NCBI GenBank assembly: GCA_013214065.1
Contig: JABSPK010000010.1
Location: forward strand, 47,917 to 111,916
Source: Flavobacteriaceae bacterium
GTDB lineage: Bacteria > Bacteroidota > Bacteroidia > Flavobacteriales > Flavobacteriaceae
DNA: 64,000 nt
Direction of reading: 5' to 3'
A model generated the notes under the pieces. That model was not told the DNA's origin, did not search any database, and saw only the letters and a list, made by a program, of their open reading frames with translations. The first letter of the stretch is position 1. Every line of letters begins with the position of its first letter. Of the stretch, positions 56,938 through 64,000 are shown piece after piece. The position numbers and the translations under genes were made by a program.

Positions 56938-58305
56938 ATGGAAGTCATTAAAAAACAAAAATTCGGAAACTGGTTCAGGACATCGATCACTGCAAGGATG
57001 TTGGTCGTTGGGTTTATTTTAATCGTGCTATTGATTCCCTTGGGTTTCGTCAAAGACCTCATTCGGGAACGTGGCCATCGCCAGGCCGAAGTCATTCATG
57101 AAATCAATCAAAAGTGGGGCAATGAGGTGGTGCTTTACGGGCCCATCATCAAGATCCCTTATAAGACCTATAAAGAACAGCGCACTTTTGACGACAAGAC
57201 CAAGACCTACATCAAGACCTACGAGGAAATACCGCACGAGGCCTATTTCTTTCCGGATGCCTTGGGCATCAAGGCCGATGTCGATACCAAACCTTTGGAA
57301 CGTGGTATATACGAATCGGTGGTCTTTACCTCCCAAATCGATATCGATGGCAGTTTTTCTTCCTTTGATTTTAGCAGTAAGGAAATCCCAGCTGAGGACA
57401 TTCTTTGGGAAAAGGCCACTGTGCAATTCAAAACCTCCAATCTCAAAGGCATCAACGATGAGGTAGAGATCGCTATCGGAAATCAAGCCTTGGCGTTAAA
57501 ACCGAAATTCGACAAGCAGTACCTCAGTGTGCTGGAAAGCGGGTATCTCAACCAGCTATCGAAAACCGAAGGCAAGGCTATGGATTTCACACTCTCTTTG
57601 CGTGTGAACGGCAGTGAAAGCTTGCGTTTCGTGCCGATCGGAAAGGAAACCACGGCACAGATGGCCTCGAACTGGCATTCCCCGAGTTTTACGGGCAACT
57701 ACCTCCCCAACGACCGTTCAAAACGTATCGGTCCGGACGGGTTCAAGGCCGATTGGAAAGTGTTGGAAATCAACCGGCAATACGGGCAACAGTTTTTCGA
57801 TGAGCTGCCGGAACTCACTTCATATGCCTTCGGCACGGATCTGATCATACCGATCGACGATTACCAAAAAACGGAACGAACCAGCAAGTACGGCTTGATG
57901 ATCATCGGTTTGACCCTGTTCGTGTTCCTAATGATCCAAATCATCAGCAAAATAGACATCCACCCCTTCCAATACTTGATGATCGGGCTGGCTTTGGTGA
58001 TGTTCTATACCCTGCTACTGTCGATTTCGGAGCACCAAAATTACCTGATCGCCTATGTGATCGCCGGTATTTCGGTGGTGCTGCTCATCAGTCTGTACTC
58101 ACGTACCATATTGAAAAACAAAAAATTCCCCCTTTTCATTTTCGGATCGATGACCGCGCTTTATGGGTTCATATTCGTCATCATACAGCTTGAAAATTAT
58201 GCGCTTCTGGTGGGTAGCATCGGATTGTTCGTCATTTTGGCGATCATCATGTTCACCTCGAAAAAAATAGACTGGTCGGGCCAAAAAGGGCCCCTGACCG
58301 CATAA
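56938..58305 (+). CDS. creD: Cell envelope integrity protein CreD
   Basis: A 455-residue inner-membrane protein of the CreD family: one hydrophobic segment near residues 20-40 (MLVVGFILIVLLIPLGFV), a large periplasmic region (GNEVVLYGPIIKIPY, YFFPDALGIKADV, SFTGNYLPNDRS) and four to six segments at the C-terminus (DIHPFQYLMIGLALVMFYTL). In E. coli, creD overproduction alters colicin tolerance. The gene is the third of a locus with the regulator and small membrane protein, but has its own operator. Ends at a terminator. Confidence 0.95.
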   Translation: MEVIKKQKFGNWFRTSITARMLVVGFILIVLLIPLGFVKDLIRERGHRQAEVIHEINQKWGNEVVLYGPIIKIPYKTYKEQRTFDDKTKTYIKTYEEIPHEAYFFPDALGIKADVDTKPLERGIYESVVFTSQIDIDGSFSSFDFSSKEIPAEDILWEKATVQFKTSNLKGINDEVEIAIGNQALALKPKFDKQYLSVLESGYLNQLSKTEGKAMDFTLSLRVNGSESLRFVPIGKETTAQMASNWHSPSFTGNYLPNDRSKRIGPDGFKADWKVLEINRQYGQQFFDELPELTSYAFGTDLIIPIDDYQKTERTSKYGLMIIGLTLFVFLMIQIISKIDIHPFQYLMIGLALVMFYTLLLSISEHQNYLIAYVIAGISVVLLISLYSRTILKNKKFPLFIFGSMTALYGFIFVIIQLENYALLVGSIGLFVILAIIMFTSKKIDWSGQKGPLTA

Positions 58306-58312
58306 AAGATCC

Positions 58313-58343
58313 GGCCCCGTCTTTCGATGGATGGGGCCTTTTT
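58313..58343 (+). terminator. Terminator after creD
   Basis: GGCCCC with GGGGCC (58313-58318 and 58333-58338) and five T. It ends two bases before the next start at 58346. Confidence 0.82.
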
Positions 58344-58345
58344 AA

Positions 58346-58999
58346 ATGCATACCATGAAACGACTCTTGCACTTTGTATACCATCGGTACGGTCCACTGT
58401 TAGCGCTCACGGCCTTCGCCGTTGTGCTCATCCTTTTGCGCGTCTGTATCACTTCGACCTCATTCTATACCTTCTTACTCTGGAACCTCTTTTTGGCCGT
58501 GCTTCCCTATACCCTGGGACAAATCATCAAGCGCAACGGACTGGCGCATGGCAGATTGCGCTTTGGCATGCCTTTGTTCATAATTTGGCTATTGTTATTG
58601 CCCAATGCCCCTTATTTGATGACCGACTTGGTACACCTGCACAGCCCGCATTCGAATTGGAAATGGTTTGATCTCTTTACTGTTTTCGTTTTCGGTCTCG
58701 CCGGACTTTTCTTTGGGGCACTTTCCATTCTCGATATGCAAGGCATCCTATGGCTCCGCTTCGGGGGGAAGGTAGCGCGAGCCCTAACGTTTACGATATG
58801 TTTATTGACCGGTTACGGCATGTATTTAGGGCGATTCTTGAGATTCAATTCTTGGGATGTGCTTTTGAAACCCAAGCAAGTCGCGATCCATGCGCTCTCG
58901 GCGCTTGGTCACCCAAAGGTTTGGATGTTGTCGCTGGCTTTCGGCACTTTTCTCTGGTTGGTGGTTCGCGCCTTACATTGGGTCAAACAAGGAGGCTAA
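58346..58999 (+). CDS. DUF1361 membrane protein
   Basis: A 217-residue protein with seven hydrophobic segments; conserved LPNAPYLMTDLVHL and GMYLGRFLRFNSWDVL are the DUF1361 signature (LPN-x-PY, GRF-x-R-NSWD). Function unknown. Two starts are possible, ATG at 58346 or 58355 (MKRLLHF). A short GCCCT-TAT-AGGGC hairpin lies behind the gene. Confidence 0.92.
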   Translation: MHTMKRLLHFVYHRYGPLLALTAFAVVLILLRVCITSTSFYTFLLWNLFLAVLPYTLGQIIKRNGLAHGRLRFGMPLFIIWLLLLPNAPYLMTDLVHLHSPHSNWKWFDLFTVFVFGLAGLFFGALSILDMQGILWLRFGGKVARALTFTICLLTGYGMYLGRFLRFNSWDVLLKPKQVAIHALSALGHPKVWMLSLAFGTFLWLVVRALHWVKQGG

Positions 59000-59009
59000 T
59001 CGTTGACCA

Positions 59010-59027
59010 TGCCCTTATAGGGCGTTT
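59010..59027. terminator. Weak hairpin after the DUF1361 gene
   Basis: GCCCT-TAT-AGGGC followed by GTTTAAAAT, just downstream of a gene; the T run is poor. Confidence 0.4.
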
Positions 59028-59055
59028 AAAATAAAGGCGTACAGTAGAAAAAACT

Positions 59056-59340
59056 TTAGGAGGCGTAGGCCGAGGAATTCAGTGTACCGTTGAATTCGGC
59101 ATCAAAATCCCTTTGGATCAAAGTGGCATAAGCGGCAGGGGTCTTCGCCCCGATGCCAATATGTTTGGTATCGAGATCGACATCAAAATAAAAGCAACCC
59201 AGGTCTTCACAAGATTCGGAATCCAACCGTTCGATAAGGAATTTGGTGATTTTGGGCATGAGTTCGTATTCGAACTCGATACAGGCTTTTTTGAGCGCGT
59301 CGCTCATTTGATTTCCAGGGAACTTCCAGTTAAACTTCAT
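59056..59340 (-). CDS. Small hypothetical cytoplasmic protein
   Basis: A 94-residue protein I do not recognise. It starts MKFNWKFPGNQMSD (a TTG five codons upstream is less likely), has no signal or membrane segment, and contains ACIEFEYELMPKI, two Cys (SESCEDLGCFYFDVDLD), and ends SSAYAS. The fold may be a small alpha/beta domain (DUF-like). No operon partner can be seen; it lies between the DUF1361 gene and the dehydrogenase on the same strand as the latter. Confidence 0.65.
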   Translation of the reverse strand: MKFNWKFPGNQMSDALKKACIEFEYELMPKITKFLIERLDSESCEDLGCFYFDVDLDTKHIGIGAKTPAAYATLIQRDFDAEFNGTLNSSAYAS

Positions 59341-59423
59341 TTTGTTTAAGGACAAAAGCCTTTCAATATATACAATTTCATGAATATGTAGTGCTTCTGC
59401 TTAAACAAAATGGACGAACAACC

Positions 59424-60629
59424 TCATTCTTCGCCGTCTACATAGTCTTGCAAGTAGGCATAGTATTGGGTCAATCGGCCATCGGCGGTCATTTTGGCCC
59501 GCTCGAGTATGCCGTCCATATCCCGATTAAAGAAAGCCGGAATCACATATTTGGCGAAGGCATCCCCAAAACCATCACTGGCATCACGTGGTAACTCGGC
59601 AGGTAGGTTGTCTACCGCCATAACGGCTACGGCGTTCAGGGCCTTGAAATCGATTTCCGTTTCCGTTTCCGGATCATACCCATATATGGGATCCGCGATG
59701 GTCGAGGGGCGAATCGTAGTCGCGACCGGGCCATCAATGTCACAACTGATATCGGCAACGACCTTGATGTTGAAGTCGGCATGTTTGGCATCTTCCCGGG
59801 TATACAAATACGGCGCACCATCGCCGTAAAAGTGCCCTGCGATGTAAAAATCGGTCACTTCGGCAAAACGGAAGAAGTTCGAACGGTATTCCTCAGGATT
59901 GGCGAAAAAGTCCGCCTTGTTGCCACGTACCCCGTCTTTGCGCTTGTTGTATTCCGATGCATCGATCTGGCAATACACCGGCTCGTCATAGGTTTCGTTC
60001 AGAAAGTCGGTCACTCCCACCCTCTTCATGCCCATGGCATCGATCATTTCACGGGCACCATTGCCCACGCGACCGCGACCGGTCAATAAGATTTTGATCG
60101 CGGGCAATCGAATACCGTTCAAGGCATCGATCAAGGCCTGTTGGTCTTTCAAAGTTTCGGCTTTGGGCAATTGAAAGGTATCGTACTTCATACCATAGGC
60201 CCGCACGCCATTGTATGCCCCGACGATACCGGCATACCGGCCAAAAGCCACCAATCGTTGGCCTTTCTGGTTGGTAATGACCTCGTGGTCATAGAGTTCG
60301 ATATTTTTCTCTAAAATGGCTCGAAGCAAATTGCGATTGTAGGGTTGCTTTTTAATCGTATGTGAAAAGAAAAAGTACTTTTTGTTGGGAATCAGCGCAT
60401 CGATGGGAACCTCTTTCACACCAAGCAGTACATCACATTCCTCCATTTTCGACGCTACCTCGATTCCTGCATCTCGATATTCATCGTCGGAAAAAACCCG
60501 AATGGGTGAAGGTTCAACGATAATTTGAGCCCCAGGATGATTTTGCATGACGGTCTGGCAAAGTGATGGGGAAAGCACGACGCGTTTATCCGGGGGGTTC
60601 TTCCGTTCTCTTATGATTCCGAACTTCAT
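59424..60629 (-). CDS. NAD(P)-dependent oxidoreductase of the alanine/saccharopine dehydrogenase group
   Basis: A 401-residue protein: MKFGIIRERKNPPDKRVVLSP starts the AlaDH/PNT N-terminal fold, with VEPSPIRVFSDDEY, FFFSHTIKKQPYNRNLL, YAGIVGAYNGVRAYG. The Rossmann part has LLTGRGRVGNGAREMI (GxGxxG). The second half has VADISCDIDGPVATTIRPS. The group includes lysine-forming saccharopine dehydrogenase and alanine dehydrogenase; the exact reaction cannot be assigned. The ATG at 60629 fits; upstream codons are not protein-like. It runs away from the tmRNA gene. Confidence 0.85.
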   Translation of the reverse strand: MKFGIIRERKNPPDKRVVLSPSLCQTVMQNHPGAQIIVEPSPIRVFSDDEYRDAGIEVASKMEECDVLLGVKEVPIDALIPNKKYFFFSHTIKKQPYNRNLLRAILEKNIELYDHEVITNQKGQRLVAFGRYAGIVGAYNGVRAYGMKYDTFQLPKAETLKDQQALIDALNGIRLPAIKILLTGRGRVGNGAREMIDAMGMKRVGVTDFLNETYDEPVYCQIDASEYNKRKDGVRGNKADFFANPEEYRSNFFRFAEVTDFYIAGHFYGDGAPYLYTREDAKHADFNIKVVADISCDIDGPVATTIRPSTIADPIYGYDPETETEIDFKALNAVAVMAVDNLPAELPRDASDGFGDAFAKYVIPAFFNRDMDGILERAKMTADGRLTQYYAYLQDYVDGEE

Positions 60630-60750
60630 GAAATAAAATTGGTATAATTCTTGCCGAAAATAAGGGGATCGTGAGGGGTAAACAAACTTTTCTGCCAAGG
60701 GCGGATAATTGATTAACTTTACCCCCCTGAAAAAGTTCATTGAAAAATTT

Positions 60751-61147
60751 GGGGCCGACCGGTTTTGACAGCGAGACCAATGGCGGTGTAAGCATGTCGA
60801 GCTATGGGACTGATGCTCGTTAATTCAATATCCCACACCTTTAAATGGCGAGTCTAACTACGCTTTAGCTGCTTAATCGACTGAATTATAGTAAGTCCTA
60901 GCCTAGTCGCGCCAGGCGCGAAAGCTGAATGTTCCTGAATAGCCCTTGTTGACGGCGATTCGTTTTGGAGCACCATAAAAGTCAACACCGGATCGTTAGG
61001 GCTTCGCTAGCGATTTTAAACTAAAGAAGCTAAGCGTTCGATAGGCCGTCTTGGGTCGGTCGAATGTCGAAAACCAAGCCAGGACTAAGCATGTAGAAAG
61101 CATTGTTATTGCTTGTTTGGACGAGGGTTCGAATCCCTCCGGCTCCA
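60751..61147 (+). ncRNA. ssrA: tmRNA (ssrA)
   Basis: Transfer-messenger RNA that frees stalled ribosomes and tags unfinished proteins. The 5' end GGGGCCGACCGGTTTTGACA and 3' end GGTTCGAATCCCTCCGGCTC form the tRNA-like domain (acceptor GGGGCCG with CGGCTCC, one G-U pair). The tag frame at 60847-60876 reads GESNYALAA then TAA, close to the GE-x-NYALAA tags of Bacteroidetes. CCA is not encoded (ACGA follows). A strong terminator follows. Confidence 0.97.
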
Positions 61148-61157
61148 CGACACCCAG

Positions 61158-61186
61158 AAAGCCATCCAATTCGGATGGCTTTTTTA
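61158..61186 (+). terminator. Terminator after ssrA
   Basis: AAAGCCATCC with GGATGGCTTT around AATTC, then TTTTATTTT. Confidence 0.9.
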
Positions 61187-61295
61187 TTTTGTGATAAACT
61201 GGGCTTTCTCAAAGTTTTGAGGAAAACGAAAAGGCAAAGGCAATGCCTATGTCTTTCTATTTGCCGCATTGGAGTACTTAGGCAGGGCGCAAGCC

Positions 61296-61312
61296 AATCC
61301 CTCCAGCTCTAC
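61296..61312 (+). repeat. Imperfect copy of the ssrA 3' end
   Basis: AATCCCTCCAGCTCTAC matches the tmRNA end AATCCCTCCGGCTCCAC (61132-61148) at 15 of 17 positions, 164 bases downstream. Such partial copies arise when an element integrates into tmRNA and leaves. No integrase gene is present. The rest of the 61187-61365 gap contains nothing else I can name. Confidence 0.4.
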
Positions 61313-61365
61313 AAACGAAGGAAGTCCAAGAATCCTAGTATCTTAACACCCATCAATACACCCCC

Positions 61366-61650
61366 ATGGCAGAAGGTAATTCGTGGTTGCGCACCCTAAT
61401 CGAACTCATCGAAGTCTTTTTGGATAGTGCCGGTCGCAGCAAAAAAGGCCGTACATGGCATCAACATGTCGTTCCTTATGAACAGGGTTGGGCCGTTCGC
61501 CGAGAAGGCAACAAGCGGGTCACCAGCAAACATCGTAAGCAAAGTACCGCCATTCGCAAGGCCCAAAGTTTGGCCAAAAAATACAAGGCCGATGTGATCA
61601 TCCATCGAGCTAGCGGGGGTATTCGAGAACGGATTTCGTACGGGGAGTAA
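61366..61650 (+). CDS. DUF2188 family protein
   Basis: A 94-residue basic protein. The second half has the DUF2188 pattern HVVPYEQGWAVRREGNKR, SKHRKQSTAIRKAQSLAKKY and VIIHRASGGIRERISYG; the first 30 residues (MAEGNSWLRTLIELIEVFLD) are an extra helix. The domain is found in many bacteria, of unknown function. It is 178 bases after the tmRNA terminator and convergent with the next gene. Confidence 0.88.
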   Translation: MAEGNSWLRTLIELIEVFLDSAGRSKKGRTWHQHVVPYEQGWAVRREGNKRVTSKHRKQSTAIRKAQSLAKKYKADVIIHRASGGIRERISYGE

Positions 61651-61659
61651 CGCCTGGGT

Positions 61660-62343
61660 TTACGGCTGGGAAGCACCCCCACCCCTATCGGCGCGCTTTT
61701 GTTCTTGATACCGAACTTCCCGGATATTCCGCTCGAAAGACTCCAGCACGAAGTAAATCGCGATAAAAATCAAACCGACCCATTCGGCCCACAACAGGGT
61801 AAACGGATTGGCCCCTTTCATGAGGACGTACTCCAATAGGAAATGGACGCCCAAGACCACGAGGGTCAAGAATCCCAATACATCTCCGATCCGTTTTAAT
61901 CCGGTTTTCTTGGTCAATAACATGGCCAGGGCACAGCCCCCAAAGAATGCAATGGCAAAGAAATAATGCAACCAGACGTAATCGATGTGGTTAAAGAAAA
62001 GAACCCCAAACAGCGCGAGCCCGAAAATGACGTTATACCCGCGTCCGAAACGATTTTCCACCGAAGCCAATTCGACATCCTTTTGATAACTGATATGCTG
62101 GACCCCGTTATAAATGAAGAGGGCCGCGGCCAAGGTAAGCAAGCTACCGAACCAGTAGCTGTCTTGCATGAAGAAATAATTGCTGATGCTATCACGAAAT
62201 TCCGTTTGGTGTTCCATATCCCCAAGAAAAAGGATCAATGGGGTAAAAATCAACAAGATGGCGATCAATCGTTCCAATTTCGCCAGGTGGTTCACCTTTT
62301 CGAAAAAGGCCGAACTTTGGTTTTCAATTTGCTGTAAATTCAT
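61660..62343 (-). CDS. Hypothetical six-TM membrane protein
   Basis: A 227-residue protein with about six hydrophobic segments (near 22-40, 60-82, 105-122, 127-147, 155-175, 185-200), the motif FRDSISNYFFMQDSYWFG between the first two, and a basic tail (EQKRADRGGG). It resembles DUF998/Frag1-like membrane proteins in its SISNYF loop, but I cannot confirm that. It lies 17 bases downstream of the NarL-type regulator on the same strand and may be part of that unit. Confidence 0.75.
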   Translation of the reverse strand: MNLQQIENQSSAFFEKVNHLAKLERLIAILLIFTPLILFLGDMEHQTEFRDSISNYFFMQDSYWFGSLLTLAAALFIYNGVQHISYQKDVELASVENRFGRGYNVIFGLALFGVLFFNHIDYVWLHYFFAIAFFGGCALAMLLTKKTGLKRIGDVLGFLTLVVLGVHFLLEYVLMKGANPFTLLWAEWVGLIFIAIYFVLESFERNIREVRYQEQKRADRGGGASQP

Positions 62344-62360
62344 CAGGTCGTATTTGATGG

Positions 62361-62975
62361 TTAAAACTCATATTTCTTCTCTACCGCATAACGCAACAAT
62401 TCCCCAGGGCCGCTCAGTCCCAATTTGCGGATCATGTTCTTGCGATGGGTGTCAACGGTGCTCTTGCCGATAAACAAGGTGTCGGCGATCTGATGCGAGG
62501 TGAGGCCCTTGGCGATGTGTTGCAAGATTTCACGTTCACGTTTCGACAGTACACTTTTCGAACTGTTCTTATCGGATCGCTCCAACACGATTTTTTTGTC
62601 GTAATACGTTTTGCCCGTGGCCACGGTGCGTATCGCCTCTAGCACGATGTCAAGGCTGCTGTTCTTTAAAATATACCCCTGGGCACCTGCCTTGAGCATT
62701 TGCTGTACGGCCCCGGTCTGGTCGAACATCGTAAAGGCCACGACCTTGGTATGGGGAAACTCCTTTAATATGGCCCGGGTCGCCTCGATACCATCCATTT
62801 TAGGCATTCGGATGTCGCAAAGCACCACTTTGGGTTGTTTCAAGCGCACCAGTTTCAGAAGGGCCTCCCCATCATTGGCGTGGCCCAATACCTGAATATC
62901 ATCTTCATACCGCACATAAGATAGCATCCCATCGATTAGGGCTTGGTGGTCTTCGGCTATGGCGATTGTGATCAT
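62361..62975 (-). CDS. NarL/FixJ-type response regulator
   Basis: A 204-residue regulator: receiver with EDH at 8-10 and phosphoacceptor Asp 54 (VVLCDIRMPKMDG), Lys in YILKNSS, and a LuxR HTH (LSKREREILQHIAKGLTSHQ, IADTLFIGKSTVDTHRKN). It shares four bases with the kinase stop (ATGA), so the pair is co-translated. Its targets are not visible in the window. Confidence 0.96.
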   Translation of the reverse strand: MITIAIAEDHQALIDGMLSYVRYEDDIQVLGHANDGEALLKLVRLKQPKVVLCDIRMPKMDGIEATRAILKEFPHTKVVAFTMFDQTGAVQQMLKAGAQGYILKNSSLDIVLEAIRTVATGKTYYDKKIVLERSDKNSSKSVLSKREREILQHIAKGLTSHQIADTLFIGKSTVDTHRKNMIRKLGLSGPGELLRYAVEKKYEF

Positions 62976-63913
62976 ACGGGGATATCGATTAAGATGGAAG
63001 TGCCTTTACCTGCTATGCTGTCGATGGTAAAATTGCCCTCCAAATGTTCAACGCGTTTTTCGATGTTGGCCAGCCCCATACCGGATGACGCCTTACCCAT
63101 TTGTGATCTATCGAATCCTTTCCCATCGTCTTCGACAATGATGTTCAGGTTATCTTCGTGCTGGGTCAATTGGATGCTCAAGCTACTGGCATCGGCATGT
63201 TTGATGGCATTGGCCACCAACTCCTGTATCATCCTAAAAATGGAGAGCTCCAAGGAATTCTCCATGCGTTCCCCCAAACCGAAATCTTCGACCGTGACCT
63301 TTAGGGCGTCGGTTTGGGAAATGGTCTTTGCCATTTTCTTGATGGCCGGCAGTAACCCTTGATCGCTCATTACCCCTGAATTCTTGCTATGGGCGATACC
63401 GCGCACTTTTTGATAGGCTTTTTCCAAGAGGTTTTGGGCGTTTTTCATGGCCGGATCTTTTTTATCGACCTGGGCATTATCGAAATGCAATTTAATGGTC
63501 GCCATGAGGCTGCCCAGATCATCATGCAACTCACCGGCCACCCGTTGCCGTTCTTTTTCTTGACCGGAGATCATGGCGTCGATGCTGATCAACTCCTGCT
63601 CCTTTAAGAGGTTGTCGACCCGTTGTTGCTTGAGTAGGGCCTCTTGCTCGGCCAATTGGCGCTTTTTGGTGCTGTTTTTTTGAAGGAGGACGGCAATTCC
63701 AGAACCCAGCAGTAAGGCAAGGGTTGCGGCAATCAACCAATTGCGATTGGCTTTTCTTTGATTCTCGCTTTCTAGGTTATCCTGCTTTAATTTTTCGGTC
63801 TGGTTTTCAACTGCAAATAGGGAAGATTGCAAACGTTCTTCGTTACCTCTAAATTCAAATTCAGTGTTAATCGATCTATTTAAATAAAAGTAGGCTGAAT
63901 CATATTTTCCCAT
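62972..63913 (-). CDS. Sensor histidine kinase (HisKA_3), sensor region lost or at window edge
   Basis: The visible frame codes for 313 residues from an ATG at 63913: a short TPR-like start (MGKYDSAYFYLNRSI), coiled region, one hydrophobic segment at 58-77, a coiled linker, HisKA_3 with His 130 (GELHDDLGSLMATI), and an HATPase with QELVANAIKHADA and DDGKGF, GMGLANIEKRVEHL. In the family several TPRs precede the membrane segment. Codons before the ATG still look TPR-like (LEIGGIIVYLE) back to a TGA at 63956-63958, so the sensor is cut off by a stop or frameshift. It drives the NarL regulator at 62361. Confidence 0.85.
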   Translation of the reverse strand: MGKYDSAYFYLNRSINTEFEFRGNEERLQSSLFAVENQTEKLKQDNLESENQRKANRNWLIAATLALLLGSGIAVLLQKNSTKKRQLAEQEALLKQQRVDNLLKEQELISIDAMISGQEKERQRVAGELHDDLGSLMATIKLHFDNAQVDKKDPAMKNAQNLLEKAYQKVRGIAHSKNSGVMSDQGLLPAIKKMAKTISQTDALKVTVEDFGLGERMENSLELSIFRMIQELVANAIKHADASSLSIQLTQHEDNLNIIVEDDGKGFDRSQMGKASSGMGLANIEKRVEHLEGNFTIDSIAGKGTSILIDIPV

Positions 63914-64000
63914 TTCAAGATAAACTATAATTCCCCCTATCTCTAGGACAGTTTTTCAATAAAAATAAATATGATAATGATGTTGAAAAGAGGGGGTCCG

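Noticed and set aside
60721..60750. Clear promoter for ssrA
   Set aside because: TTG and TAACTTTA-like strings are present but spacing and sequence fit poorly, so I did not call it.
1..64000. CRISPR arrays, transposases, integrases, rRNA operon
   Set aside because: No regular direct-repeat arrays and no such reading frames were found on either strand.

Overview
The window is chromosomal DNA from a member of the Bacteroidetes, almost certainly a marine Flavobacteriaceae species. Direct evidence: promoters of the Bacteroidetes form (TTG, 19-20 bases, TAnnTTTG) precede secDF and the tRNA-Glu/rpsT unit; two proteins end in the type B sorting domain of the type IX secretion system (T9SS); SecD and SecF are fused; Rho carries the long Lys/Gln/Asn-rich insert; ProRS is of the archaeal/eukaryotic-like type; and the tmRNA tag reads GESNYALAA. 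I cannot fix the genus from the sequence alone. Gene density is high, intergenic gaps are below 300 bases, and I see no transposase, integrase, rRNA or CRISPR array.

Layout. 1-2.8 kb: end of a PqqB-like metallo-hydrolase, a DUF4293 membrane protein, and rho. 2.9-5.9 kb: two copies of an undescribed two-gene cassette (exported protein with a conserved C-terminal tail plus a 7-TM protein). 6.1-8.2 kb: LruC-domain lipoprotein. 8.3-10.2 kb: rpsT, tRNA-Glu and proS on the minus strand. 10.3-13 kb: a Trp/Gly then Arg/Ser-rich lipoprotein gene split by one in-frame TAA, and an OmpP1/FadL-like porin. 13-16.4 kb: two paralogous T9SS type B cargo proteins. 16.6-23.7 kb: a plus-strand run folE-cysS-yidD-lgt-DUF192-GNAT-ABC ATPase-PLP decarboxylase. 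23.8-33.5 kb: mainly minus-strand secDF, mdh, a DUF6588 protein, gyrB and asnB. 34.4-44.8 kb: amidohydrolase, three OmpA-like paralogues, a beta-barrel protein and a 1006-residue TPR protein. 44.9-48.3 kb: ftsE, polyphosphate glucokinase and typA. 48.4-54.7 kb: a LytS/LytTR two-component pair and a TonB-receptor-like protein, among three paralogous small barrels. 54.7-58.3 kb: kdsA, a DUF1801 protein and a creD locus with two copies of one operator. 58.3-64 kb: small membrane and hypothetical proteins, an NAD(P)-dependent dehydrogenase, tmRNA, and a NarL-type two-component system at the right edge.

Together the genes are mostly housekeeping (translation, transcription termination, protein export, envelope building) mixed with cell-surface genes typical of the family. 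Envelope work is the common thread: SecDF, Lgt and YidD serve export and lipoprotein maturation, T9SS cargo and OmpA-like proteins occupy the surface, and three regulatory units (LytS/LytTR, the winged-helix/CreD locus, NarL/HK) probably sense envelope or environmental state.

The best leads are the duplicated exported-protein/7-TM cassette, the lipoprotein gene split by a single stop with 232 further open codons in frame, the matched operators of the creD locus, the imperfect copy of the tmRNA 3' end about 160 bases downstream of it, and the histidine kinase whose TPR sensor region breaks off at a stop codon.
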